NCBI RefSeq assembly: GCF_000143415.4
Contig: NW_003314355.1
Span: 406,092 to 470,091 of the forward strand
Length of the DNA stretch: 64,000 bases
From: Selaginella moellendorffii
Lineage: Eukaryota > Streptophyta > Lycopodiopsida > Selaginellales > Selaginellaceae
Reading direction: 5' to 3'
In this document: positions 1 to 10,907 of the stretch, piece by piece
Layout of the letters: every line of letters starts with the position of its first letter
Position numbering within the stretch: the first letter of the stretch is position 1
Program-made: the position numbers and the translations under genes
Notes under the pieces: generated by a model
What the model was told of the DNA's origin: nothing
Database searches by the model: none
The model's input: only the letters and a program-made list of their open reading frames with translations

Positions 1-718
1 ACTAAGTCCCTTTCTGCCCCTAGCCGTGTTTGCCAACACTGCCACTTGATCGAGACCCACAGGCCCGACCACTAAGTCCCACGGTCCTCTGGGACTTCCT
101 CACCACACGACTGTGTCCTTGGTCACTACCCCAGAGGACTGCTCCTCTTCCTTTCCACAGTGTGGGCCTTTGGGACAACATTTCGGAACACCGTGGCCTT
201 ACGCGAGCCACCTGGGTACTCTCCTCGCCTTCTGCCCTTGGGTGCTCTAGCCATGGGCTTAGAGCGGGTTCCGTTGAGCCACACCAGGTATCCAAGTAGG
301 TAGTGCCACCCACACTTGGACTGGGAGCATCGGCCAGTCGATCTCCCGGGGGAACTAGAGCCGGCCCTTGAACACTTCACCAAGCTACCCCGCTTGTCGG
401 TCTGTGTTCACTCTAGTCTTGGACTTCCCAGTGGGCAGCTCATCACCCAACACTGACTCTGGCCTTCCTGGGCCAAACTGGCCTTTCCTGGCCAAACTGG
501 CTCCACTGCAGTCCTCCCCCCACTATACTTTTGGAGCTCACCAAACCCCCCAGGGTCTGGGAGACGAACGCTTTGGGCTTTCACCCTCTCAGACTCGAAC
601 TCGGACTCGGACTCGGACTCGGACTCGGACTTGGACTCGGACTCAGACTCGGACTCGGACTCGGCCTCGGCCTCGGTCTCGTTCTCGGTCCCGATCTCGG
701 TCTCGTTCTCGGTCCCGA

Positions 719-750
<32 letters not shown>

Positions 751-1403
751 CCGGTCTCGGTCTCGGTCTTGGTCTTGGTCTCGGTCCCGGTCTCGGTCTC
801 GACTTCGGACTCCATCTCGGACTCCATCTCGGACTCCATCTCGGACTCCATCTCGGGTCCATCTCGGACTCCATCTCGGGTCCATCTCGGACTCCATCTC
901 GGGTCCATCTCGGACTCCATTTCGGGTCCATCTCGGACTCCATCTCGGACTCCATTTCGGGTCCATCTCGGGTCCATCTCGGACTCCATCTCGGACTCCA
1001 TCTCGGACTCCATCTCGGGTCCATCTCGGACTCCACTTCGGACTCCAACTCGGGTCCATCTCGGACTCCACTTCGGACTCCAACTCGGGTCCATCTCGGA
1101 CTCCACTTCGGACTCCAACTCGGGTCCATCTCGGACTCCACTTCGGACTCCAACTCGAGTCCATCTCGAACACTTCCACGTGTCATGTGTTGGTCCTTTT
1201 GGGTCCCTTTTTGGAGCCTCACTTTTTGCTCGCTTCGTGCTCGTTCCTCGAGCACTTTGTTGGGAGTTCCACTCCCGCTCTTGACTTTTCAAGTCGGAGC
1301 TTTTGGTCCAAACGTGTTATGCTCGTTTGGCTCTCGCTTCAGCCACTACCACGTGGCACCCTTTCCGGCTCCACTTTGGGGCCTAGGGATTTTGTGTCTC
1401 ACA
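1..1403 (-). repeat. 3-prime LTR of LARD-A copy Z (partial)
   Basis: This is the same sequence as the LTR at 7339-9125, entered about 385 bases in. It ends with CTCACA at 1403, next to a purine-rich minus-strand tract (1404-1420) that fits a polypurine tract. About 590-1165 is an 11/12 bp and hexamer minisatellite, which produces long but meaningless open frames. Confidence 0.85.
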
Positions 1404-1513
1404 ACTCCACCACCCATAGACGAAGTTCGATGTCCTCATCGAACGGTAAACCACTTTATAAAGTAACACCCGCATGTGTTACCATTTCCATCCTTGGCAC
1501 CTAGCCAATATTT

Positions 1514-1648
1514 GTCAATGGTTTGACATTGAAGGCTCACCATGCCTTCTCCATACTTGTCAATGGTTTGACATTGAAGGCTCACCATGCCTTTTGCATT
1601 TTCCTCAATGGTTTGACACCAAAGGCTCACCATGCCTTGCTTATCCCC
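1514..1648 (-). repeat. Three tandem units of about 45 bp near the 3-prime end of the LARD-A interior
   Basis: Units begin at about 1514, 1559 and 1603. Each holds CAATGGTTTGACATTG-like sequence, a short inverted repeat, followed by GGCTCACCATGCC. The same three units recur in copy X at about 26879-27005, so this is a family feature and not a local expansion. Confidence 0.75.
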
Positions 1649-1922
1649 TAAGGAGGGTAGTCTCCCCAACTTAGAGACTGATTGGACCACATGTAGTGGT
1701 TCTCGCTAAACTTCTTAGAGACCCTTCTCTAAGTCAATCCCACTACTCTTTCTCAAGTAGTCTCAATTTCCATCTATTGAACGTTTGCACCTTGGAACTT
1801 TTACTCTTTTGACTTTTGGATGTCAATTTCCTAGGTGTCTCCAACACCTTGCATTGCACAGATTGTGCAACTCCACTTCCCCATCCTAGGAAGTTCATTA
1901 CTTGAGGGTACCATCATCCTCT

Positions 1923-3692
1923 TGTGAGACACAAAATCCCTAGGCCCCAAAGTGGAGCCGGAAGGGCGCCACGTGGTAGTGGCCGAAGCGAGAGCCAAAC
2001 GAGCGTAACACGTTTGGACCAAAAGCTCCGACTTGAAAAGTCAAGAGCGGGAGTGGAACTCCCAACGAAGTGCCCGAGGAACGAGCACAAAGCGAGCAAA
2101 AAGCGAGGCTCCAAAAAGGGACCCAAAAGGACCAACACATGACACGTGGAAGTGGAGTCCGAGATGGAGTCCGAGGTGGACCCGAGATGGACCCGACATG
2201 GAGTCCGAGATGGAGTCCGAGATGGAGTCCGAGATGGAGTCCGAGATGGAGTCCGAGATGGAGTCCGAGATGGAGTCCGAGATGGAGTCCGAGGTGGACC
2301 CGAGATGGACCCGAAATGGAGTCCGAGATGGAGTCCGAGATGGAGTCCGAGATGGAGTCCGAGATGGAGTCCGAGATGGAGTCCGAGATGGAGTCCGAGA
2401 TGGACCCGAGATGGAGTCCGAGATGGAGTCCGAGGTGGACCCGAGATGGACCCGAGATGGAGTCCGAGATGGAGTCCGAGATGGACCCGAGATGGAGTCC
2501 GAGATGGAGTCCGAGATGGAGTCCGAGATGGAGTCCGAGATGGACCCGAGATGGAGTCCAAGATGGAACCGGGACTGAGATCAAGTCCGAGACCGAATCC
2601 GAAGTCGGATCCGAAATCGGATCCGAGATCGAGCCAGAGACTAAGTCCAAATACTAATACGGGTCAAGGGGTGAAAGCCCAAAGCGTGCGTCTCCCAGGG
2701 GGGGGGGGCTGCGGGGGGTTCCAAAAGTATAGTACGGAGAGTGTGGGGGTTGGAGCCCAGTGGAGCCAGTTGGGCCAGGAAGGGCCAGTTTGGCCCAGGA
2801 AGGGCCAGTTTGGTCCGAGGAGGCCATACCCAGTGTTGGGTGATGAGCTGCCCACTGGGAAGTCCAAGACTAGAGTGAACACGGACCGACAAGCGGGGTA
2901 GCTTGGTGAAGTGTTCAAGAGCCGGCTCTAGTTCCCCCGGGAGATCGACTGGCCGATGCTCCCAGTCCAAGTGTGGGTGGCACTACCTACTTGGATACCA
3001 GGCGTGGCTCAACGGAACCCGCTCTAAGCCCATGGCTAGAGCACCCAAGGGCAGAAGGCGAGGAGAGTACCCAGGTGGCTCGCGTAAGGCCACGGTGTTC
3101 CGAAATGTTGTCCCAAAGGCCCAGACTGTGGAAAGGAAGAGGAGCAATCCTCTGGGGTAGTGACCAAGGACACAGTCGTGTGGTGAGGAAGTCCCAGAGG
3201 ACCGTGGGACTTAGTGGTCGGGCCTGTGGGTCTTGATCCAGTGGCAGTGTTGGCAAACACGGCCAGGGGCAGAAAGGGACTTAGTGGGGACTGACAGAGG
3301 GATATTGGGGAAGGCTATTCCCCTTGTCGGTGGGCATCCTAAGGATGTTAAGGAGTGGATCTGGGATGATCACTCATGGACGGATGACCCAGTCTTTGAG
3401 AGACGGGATCGGAATGCAGGTGGTGTTGGACCACCAGTGTGACCAAGGTAAATGGGCATGGCCTTAGCGTAACGGGCCGATACGTCGGTAGTACCTTGGG
3501 GTGTCGATCATGGGATCGGACACGTGGAGCACTTGGACCAAGTGCTAAGGTTGAGTGGCATGGATGCCATTCTCGGGGCTAGCAAGCCCCAAGTCTTGAG
3601 TGGGACTTATGGAGGTTGTGAATGAGACTCCTCCAAGTGGTCGGAGGTGTGGTTAAGTGACTAAAGTAGAATGGAAAATTTAGTCGCTTACA
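1923..3692 (+). repeat. LARD-A LTR, plus strand, inserted in copy Z
   Basis: It starts TGTGAGACACAAAATCC and ends TTTAGTCGCTTACA. The host interior sequence CATCATCCTCT stops immediately before 1923. About 2146-2645 is a minisatellite of GAGATGGAGTCC (12 bp) and GAGATGGACCC (11 bp) units. The shared G-rich core is at about 2660-2745. It is followed by a PBS and 5-prime interior, so it is the 5-prime LTR of an element whose remainder is deleted. Confidence 0.88.
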
Positions 3693-3930
3693 ATTTGGTA
3701 TCGGAGCTTTTCCTTAGTCCGACTTTTATTGGTGCTCAAGTATATCACCACTGGTGTTGGCAAGGGAAGGTCCGAGAAGTGGGCCTATCCTTGAGGAGTA
3801 GCAGGTCGGGAAGACATGGCTCTCCATTACAGTTCATGTGTGAACTTGTAGACAAGGTGGTGGATAGAAAAGAGGGCCAATAACGGAACGACGTTAGGAT
3901 CTTGAGAACAGTGCAAGGTTTTCCTCATTG
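3693..3930 (+). mobile_element. Truncated 5-prime interior of the plus-strand LARD-A insertion
   Basis: The sequence is the reverse complement of the interior next to the 5-prime LTRs of Z (about 7100-7338) and X (about 30705-30944). At about 3926-3932 it switches directly to minus-strand Z interior. About 200 bp of host interior present in X (about 27300-27515) is missing. I read this as a full insertion followed by a deletion that removed most of the inserted element and some host. Confidence 0.75.
3696..3707 (+). promoter_or_regulatory. Primer-binding site, initiator tRNA-Met type
   Basis: TGGTATCGGAGC lies three bases after the LTR. It differs by one base from the plant initiator tRNA-Met complement TGGTATCAGAGC. 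Confidence 0.85.
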
Positions 3931-6900
3931 GTTAACTTTGCCATTTGGATCCCTTCCATTAAATTCCATGGCCCAAACTTGGCCACTAGTCCTTTGCTCC
4001 TATCCTTGATTGTTGCACCCAGCAACATCGGATCGCTACCTCCATTTTTGAGGTATCCTTTCGGTTCCATAGCAAAGACTCTTCTTTGCCTAGTCCGGAG
4101 GATGTTCGCCCCTAGTACGTCTCTTTAGCATCTTCTACTATGGGCTCTATCCATGGCCCAACTTTGTGACCCTCCCATGGGTCTTTTATAGAGACTACTT
4201 TCCTCGGACTCACTATGCCATCGGACGGATATAGTTTATTTCCCTTAGGTGCTCTTCCCACTTGGTCATCACGACTAGGCCACACCATCTTAAACAGTTC
4301 AATTTCAACATTTTGAACCAGGAACTTCATTCCTTAGCCAACCAAGGACCTTGTCCTTATCTGGCCATAAGATCACCTAGTGATCTCACCTTGGCACCTT
4401 AACAGAGTTGCCAAGAGGTACTTGGTCTTCTAGACCTCCAAGTTGTTGACTATAACCCCGGGGGCATCCCCCACACTTGGCGGTGCACCCAAGCTAGCCC
4501 TTACGGCCAAGGGTTCATAGCAACTGAGATTAAGTGTCCCCATCTCACTCACCACGACCTTGGTGCCACTTGCACCAAAGCGTTCAAGTTAGATATGCCG
4601 AGCTTTCACTCTAAGCAATCTAACTGTGCATCACGACTCCGAGGCATCCCTCACTTGGCGGTGCGCCCATACCAGTCTCCCCACTGAGAGTCCATGACCA
4701 CCGAAATATGAGTGTCCTCATATTCCAAACCATCACCACGCCCTAGTGATTTGGGACTCGAACCCAAGCACTAGAGGGTCGGGACTCGAACCCAACCTCC
4801 GTATATGCATCTACAGACGGCATCACACAAGATGCCTGGCGTGACTCCCCACGCCGGTGCACCAACTTATTTTTAAAGCGCGCTACAGATCACAGCTTAG
4901 GAACCTAGTTCCTCCACACTGCCAAGTCCTCTCACTTGACATGTCTGTGATCATGCATGGACTCCTCCATGCTCGGCCCCATGGCCCACCCTTTTTGAAG
5001 TTATCACCTTCAACTAAGGTATTTGTTCCCCCGACGTGCCAATCTCGCTTGGCAAGTTCTCCGACCACTGTAACATGGTTCCTGCATAAGCGTGAAAGTC
5101 CTTGACCATCGACTTTCGTTCAAAGCCCTCTCTTTGAACACTCGGGAACTACTTCCCTAACCTTGATAGCCTTGCCTTATGGCAAGCTTCAAGACCACGC
5201 TTCTGCTGCGCCACTCTGATTTCGCGCGTTCCATGAACCATTTACACTTGGCCTTTCTAGGTACTAAGCTACCTAAAATCGTCTTTGGGAACCTTGAAGG
5301 AACTCTGTCCCTCAGCTTGCTAAGGCCTCCCTTTTGCAAGCCTTCCAAATGCCACATAGTCTAACATGGACAATTCCATAACTTAGACTCTCCATGGCAT
5401 CACGGTTGCTAGCGGCAACACCCTCGAGCCCCCACTTGATTCTCCACTCCCAGCTGGCATAACCAACCTTGGTTATGCCTTTTGATTCCTACGGTTCGGT
5501 TCCATCCCCTTACTTCTTGCTTTTTGGCTTCACACCTTTCCTTTGGTCATTCTCCTCCAGACCAGGAGGATAGCTTTGCACTTTCTATCATGCTTTAGCA
5601 AGTATTCTTAGGGATGAACCTACTCAATAGCCTAGGGAGTGGTTCCTCAATCCGGATATGCTCACCTTATAATCCCACACACTGGGATTACATTGTTGCT
5701 TATGGGTCTTTACATGCCCATCACTAGCCTTGCCAAAATTCCATTTTTGGCTTTGTCCAACTTGGGTAGACAGTCCTCTCCTGTCTCCGCAACCTTGGAC
5801 ATTTGGATAGCACCTTCTATCCATCATTCGCTAGGGACTTAGTCCCTTGGGCTTTATCCATTGCCCTCGCGACATCAAACACCACCTTCTGGTGTTCTAG
5901 AGTGTTCAGGTGTCCCAATGATGGCTTTCTTGACAATGAGTATTTCCTTTTATGACATTGACTTATTATATCGCAACATAAGCAACTTATCCCCCGCAAG
6001 GGTATATCCGACTTCCCTATGCTAGAAGTCTTGGGTAGCTACCTTCTACCCGTTTAACTAGTTATTTTGCACCTCTTGCTTAGTTGCCTTATAGTTGTCA
6101 AGTCCTACAACTCATTGCTTGGTGCTTTCACACCTCCATCATTATCTGGGTCACCGCACTCCAACTGCATGCTCTGCAGCTTAGGCTATGCCATTCCCAT
6201 TTCCATTGGGATTCCTTTGGCAAGGGGTTCTCATGAACCCACCAACATAGCCTCAAGGTATCACACCTTGGCACATTTGGTGTCTCCACACCATCGGCTC
6301 CACGAACCTACCTTTATGACACTTCTTCTTTGTGTCTAAGTCTTTGCCAAGACCAATGCCACTCTTTCTCATGCCAACCATCCGTTAGCACTACACCATA
6401 GAGGTCACACACAACTTTGTGTCAAAGTTGTTTTCTTTTTGGGAACACCTTTCCCACGACTTTAGCATGGCACATTTTGCAATCAATGAGATACCCTCTG
6501 TTCTCATCCTTGGATCCTATGATCCCCCCCCCATCTTTTGTGGGGTACAACACACCTCAGTCCAAATGCTTCCATTAGTCCTTTTAGGACCATCCCTTGA
6601 CTCTACTTGAGTCATCCAGCAGTTTTGGACTTGGTTAATCCACAGACCCTTAAGGTCCTACTTGTGAGGCACTAGCTCACTGGAATACACTTCTTGCATT
6701 CCTGTCCTACTCAAAAGGACTATTTTCACAAGTGTTACTCTAACACTTGATTTTGTTCTCTGGGGGCAACCTTTGCCCCTTAGGACTACTTGTCCATGTG
6801 ATGAGAACACCAACTCATCCACTTAATACACCCCCAACTCCTTGGGTTGTTTCAGCATTTATTAGAGGTAGCCCCGGCTACCTTTTCAAGGACTTGAGTC

Positions 6901-7323
6901 CTCTTCCGTATTTGACCTCCCACGGTCATTACTTCTGGTCTCACATTCATGAGCACCAACCTCAACTATATGAGGAAAATCTTGTGACTCCTTTATTGCT
7001 TTGGAGTCTTTATCTTTCCCGTGATCCCAACTGTAGTTGTTTGCCACAACTACATTAGCCAGTTTGCTAAGTCAAACGCTCATCTGGATCACATCCTCAA
7101 CTCTTTGAGGAAAACCATATACTGTTCCCAAGATCCCAAAGTCGTTCCATTATTGGCCCTTTTCTATCCACCACCTCGTCTACAAGTTCACACATGAATT
7201 GTAATGGAGAGCCATGTCTTCCCGACTTGCTACTCCTCAAGGATAGGCCCACTCCTCGGGCCTTCCGATGCCAACACTAGTGGTAATATACTTGAGCACC
7301 AATAAAAGTCGGACTAAGGAACA

Positions 7324-7335
7324 GCTCTGATACCA
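7324..7335 (-). promoter_or_regulatory. Primer-binding site of LARD-A copy Z
   Basis: GCTCTGATACCA on the plus strand is the exact reverse of TGGTATCAGAGC, three bases from the 5-prime LTR that begins at 7339. Confidence 0.88.
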
Positions 7336-7338
7336 AAT

Positions 7339-8477
7339 TGTAAGCGACTAAATTTTCCATTCTACTTTAGTCACTTAACCACACCTCTGACCACTTGGAG
7401 GAGTCTCATTCGCAACCTCCATAAGTCCAATCCAGGACTTGGGACTTGCTAGCCCCGAGAATGGCATCCATGCCACTCAACATTTGCACTTGGTCCAAGT
7501 GCTCCACGTGTCCGATCCCATGACCGACACTCAAAGGTACCACCGACATAGCAGCCCGTTACGCTAAGGCCATGCCCAATCACCTTTGCCACACTGGTAG
7601 TCCAATACCACTTGCATCACTGTCTTGGCTCTTCAAGACTAGGCAAACCATCCGTGAGTGCTCATCTCAGATCCACTCCTTAGCATCCTTAGGATGCCCA
7701 CCGACAAGGGGAATAGCCTTCCCCAATATCCCTCTGTCAGTCCCCACTAAGTCCCTTTCTGCCCCTAGCCGTGTTTGCCAACACTGCCACTGGATCGAGA
7801 CTTCAGGCCCGACCACTAAGTCCCACGGTCCTCTGGGACTTCCTCACCACACGACTGTGTCCTTGGTCACTACCCCAGAGGACTGCTCCTCTTCCTTTCC
7901 ACAGTCTGGGCCTTTGGGACAACATTTTGGAACACCATGGCCTTACGCGAGCCACCTGGGTACTCTCCTCGCCTTCTGCCCTTGGGTGCTCTAGCCATGG
8001 GCTTAGAGCGGGTTCCGTTGAGCCACACCAGGTATCCAAGTAGGTAGTGCCACCCACACTTGGACTGGGAGCATCGGCCAGTCGATCTCCCGGGGGAACT
8101 AGAGCCGGCCCTTGAACACTTCACCAAGCTACCCCGCTTGTCGGTCTGTGTTCACTCTAGTCTTGGACTTCCCAGTGGGCAACTCATCACCCAACACTGG
8201 CTCTGGCCTTCCTGGGCCAAACTGGCCTTTCCTGGCCAAACTGGCTCCACTGCAGTCCTCCCCCCACTATACTTTTGGAGCTCACCAAACCCCCCAGGGT
8301 CTGGGAGACGAACGCTTTGGGCTTTCACCCTCTCAGACTCGAACTCGAACTCGGACTCGGACTCGGACTTGGACTCGGACTCAGACTCGGACTCGGACTC
8401 GGCCTCGGCCTCGGTCTCGTTCTCGGTCCCGATCTCGGTCTCGTTCTCGGTCCCGATCTCGGTCTCGTTCTCGGTCC

Positions 8478-8512
<35 letters not shown>

Positions 8513-9125
8513 CCGGTCTCGGTCTCGGTCTCGGTCTCGGTCCCGGTCTCGGTCTCGACTTCGGACTCCATCTCGGACTCCATCTCGGACTCCATCTCGG
8601 ACTCCATCTCGGACTCCATCTCGGGTCCATCTCGGACTCCATCTCGGGTCCATCTCGGACTCCATCTCGGACTCCATTTCGGGTCCATCTCGGGTCCACC
8701 TCGGACTCCATCTCGGACTCCATCTCAGACTCCATCTCGGGTCCATCTCGGACTCCACTTCGGACTCCAACTCGGGTCCATCTCGGACTCCACTTCGGAC
8801 TCCAACTCGGGTCCATCTCAGACTCCACTTCGGACTCCAACTTGGGTCCATCTCGGACTCCACTTCGGACTCCAACTCGAGTCCATCTCGGACACTTCCA
8901 CATGTCATGTGTTGGTCCTTTTGGGTCCCTTTTTGGAGCCTCGCTTTTTGCTCGCTTCGTGCTCGTTCCTCGAGCACTTTGTTGGGAGTTCCACTCCCGC
9001 TCTTGACTTTTCAAGTCGGAGCTTTTGGTCCAAACGTGTTATGCTCGTTTGGCTCTCGCTTCAGCCACTACCACGTGGCACCCTTTCCGGCTCCACTTTG
9101 GGGCCTAGGGATTTTGTGTCTCACA
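7339..9125 (-). repeat. 5-prime LTR of LARD-A copy Z
   Basis: On the plus strand it starts TGTAAGCGACTAAATTTTCC and ends TTTTGTGTCTCACA, 1787 bp. It matches 1-1403 closely. A hexamer/12-mer minisatellite occupies about 8335-8890. Confidence 0.9.
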
Positions 9126-10772
9126 CCTGGTGGCATCTCCCACACTTGGCAGTGCGCCCAAGTCAGTCCTTCCAGCCAAGGGTCCATAACAACTGAGATT
9201 AGGTGTCCCCATTTCATTCACCACATCGTTAGTGACACTTGCGCCAAAGTGTTCAAGTTAGATATACCAAGCTTTCACACTAAGCAATCTAACTGTGTAT
9301 CATGACTCTGGGGCATCCCCCACTTTGGCGGTGTGCCCAAGCCAGTCTCCCTACTGAGAGTCCATGAGCACCGAAAAATGAGTGTCCTTATATTCCAACC
9401 CATCACCACGCCTTAGTGAGTTGGGACTTGAACCCAAGCACTAGAGGGTTGAGACTTAAACCCAACCTCTATATATGTATCTACGGATGGCATCATCCAA
9501 AATGCCTGATGTGACTTCCCACACCAGTGCACTAATGTATATTTAAAGCACATTGTAGATCACAGCTTAGGAAGCTAGTTCCTCTGCACTTCCAAGTCCT
9601 CTCACTTGACATGTTTGTGATCATGCATGAACTCCTCCATATTTAGCGTCATGGCCTACCTCTTTTTGAAGTTAATAGCCTCAACTAAAGTCTTTATTCC
9701 TCGACTTGTCAATTTCATTTAGTAAGTCACCCAACATAGTTTTCAACATAAGTGTAGCACACGTGGTTTTTTGACCCTTTATCCTATGGTGATTTACCAT
9801 AGGATAACACCACGAAGCAGAACCTAAACCCTCTTTGTGCCACATGACAGATGCCACATGTCACATGCCACGTGTCCAAAGGACAGTGGTGTGGAACCGG
9901 AGGTTCAAGGCCTTGGGCCATTGAACGAAGGAACGGTGCCAAAGTCTCCCAAGCATCGAACCACGGAGCAACTCCCGAGCATTGTCGCGCATGTGACTTC
10001 GGGTATCGAAAGTTACCTGTCGACCAGTCCTTACGGACACTCTTACCTTACTACCACGATGGCAGGAGGTCGGTATTGCTGGACCCTTTATCAGTCCCTC
10101 TTGTGCTAGTGGAGTTAACTGGGCATTTCGAGTGTACTTAGACCGGACGAGCATAAGGACGGAATTCCTACGTGTTATTAGCTAAACATACTTAGCCCAG
10201 TAAGGAGTTCCCGTCTCGTTTTGTCTTGCACTTGCTAGTGACAAGAACCCTCGTGTATTGAGATTGGTCCCTCAATATCGCTACATGATAGCTTACCGTG
10301 TCTGCCAAACACCCTCGCTATCATGCCCTTTGTGTTAGTCTCATTTCGGTCCCAAATGCTATCTATGGAAAGTGTCCAGATTTGCTCATTTGGCATATCT
10401 ACGGAATGTAGAGATCGTTCTGAACACAATGGTGTTCGTCCCATATCCAAATTCACAATCTAGGGACATTCCATATTTAGTAAGTTTCGAGCTTGTCCCA
10501 GAAACTAACTCCTGATACTAAAGGAGGCTTGGGGTGAAAGCCCAAAGCGTGTGTTCCTCAAGGGGGGGGGGGGGCTGTGGGGGGTTCCAAATGTATAGTA
10601 GGGATAGTGGGTAGGTCGGGCATGGCCGACCAACCTGAGGCATAGTCTAGCTCCCGCTTGCGTGCCTGTCCTTGTTCTGCGTCCGGCTTGGGTCTAAGCC
10701 CAAGTTCCATTCCATGCTAGTTGGTGGAGTACCCATATCCTCACGTTAGGCCTCACGTTAGGTTCCTATGGA

Positions 10773-10806
10773 CACGTGGCATGTGACACGTGGCATCTGT
10801 CACGTG
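10773..10806 (+). promoter_or_regulatory. Array of three G-box/ABRE motifs in the LARD-B LTR
   Basis: CACGTG occurs at 10773, 10787 and 10801, exactly 14 bp apart, each followed by GC. A fourth lies at 10880. CACGTGGC is the core of plant G-box and ABA-response elements bound by bZIP factors. Comparable arrays are in the LTRs at about 16907-16940 and 53960-53998. Regulatory activity is inferred only. Confidence 0.6.
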
Positions 10807-10839
10807 GCACAAAGAGGGTTTAGGTTCCGCTTCGTGGTG

Positions 10840-10868
10840 TTATCCTATGGTAAATCACCATAGGATAA
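10840..10868 (+). repeat. Perfect 12 bp stem with 5 nt loop near the LARD-B LTR end
   Basis: Arms TTATCCTATGGT and ACCATAGGATAA are separated by AAATC. CGTGGT and ACCACG outside them can extend the structure. The same hairpin occurs at 16974-17002 and 54030-54058, and on the opposite strand at 9779-9807 and 52788-52816. It lies about 24 bases before the LTR end and PBS, a place where a folded leader RNA would matter. Confidence 0.8.
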
Positions 10869-10895
10869 AGGGTCAAAACCACGTGCGCTACATTT

Positions 10896-10907
10896 GGTAT
10901 CAAAGGA
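10896..10907 (+). promoter_or_regulatory. Primer-binding site of inner LARD-B
   Basis: TGGTATCAAAGG follows the 5-prime LTR. It agrees with the initiator tRNA-Met complement for the first eight bases and then diverges. Confidence 0.7.

Larger units (their letters stand above)
1..9125 (-). mobile_element. LARD-A copy Z, large non-autonomous LTR retrotransposon (left end outside window)
   Basis: The element lies on the minus strand. Its 3-prime LTR fills 1-1403 and is cut by the window edge. The interior is 1404-1922 plus about 3931-7338, and the 5-prime LTR is 7339-9125. LTR ends are TG...CA. The primer-binding site lies beside the 5-prime LTR. The interior matches copy X (26769-30944) along its length and has no gag or pol reading frame on either strand, so it cannot encode its own machinery. 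It sits inside copy Y: the sequence right of 9125 is mid-interior Y sequence. A plus-strand LARD-A fragment (1923-3930) interrupts it. Confidence 0.85.
9983..10892 (+). repeat. 5-prime LTR of inner LARD-B
   Basis: 910 bp. It is shorter than the 3-prime LTR (15890-17026, 1137 bp) because about 227 bp corresponding to 16660-16890 is missing. The missing block is flanked by repeated CACGTTAGG-like sequence, which suggests deletion between short repeats. Confidence 0.88.

Noticed and set aside
368-1504. Long plus-strand frame rich in RTRTRT, SRSRSR and PSRTPSRT
   Set aside because: It is the translation of the LTR minisatellite. All six frames are open there, and the repeated text changes with phase. 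No real protein. The same applies to similar frames at 2146-2901, 8060-9305, 25798-26831, 31528-32520, 34380-35227 and 60157-61485.
2903-3236. Small frames of 85-90 codons repeated in every LARD-A LTR
   Set aside because: They recur on both strands because the LTR recurs. They lie within the LTR, carry no known motif and have overlapping antisense frames of equal length.
9976-9990. Target-site duplication around the inner LARD-B
   Set aside because: The flanks GAGCAT and GCCCAAGG do not repeat. Comparison with another LTR suggests simple adjacency or a small deletion, so I do not claim a duplication.
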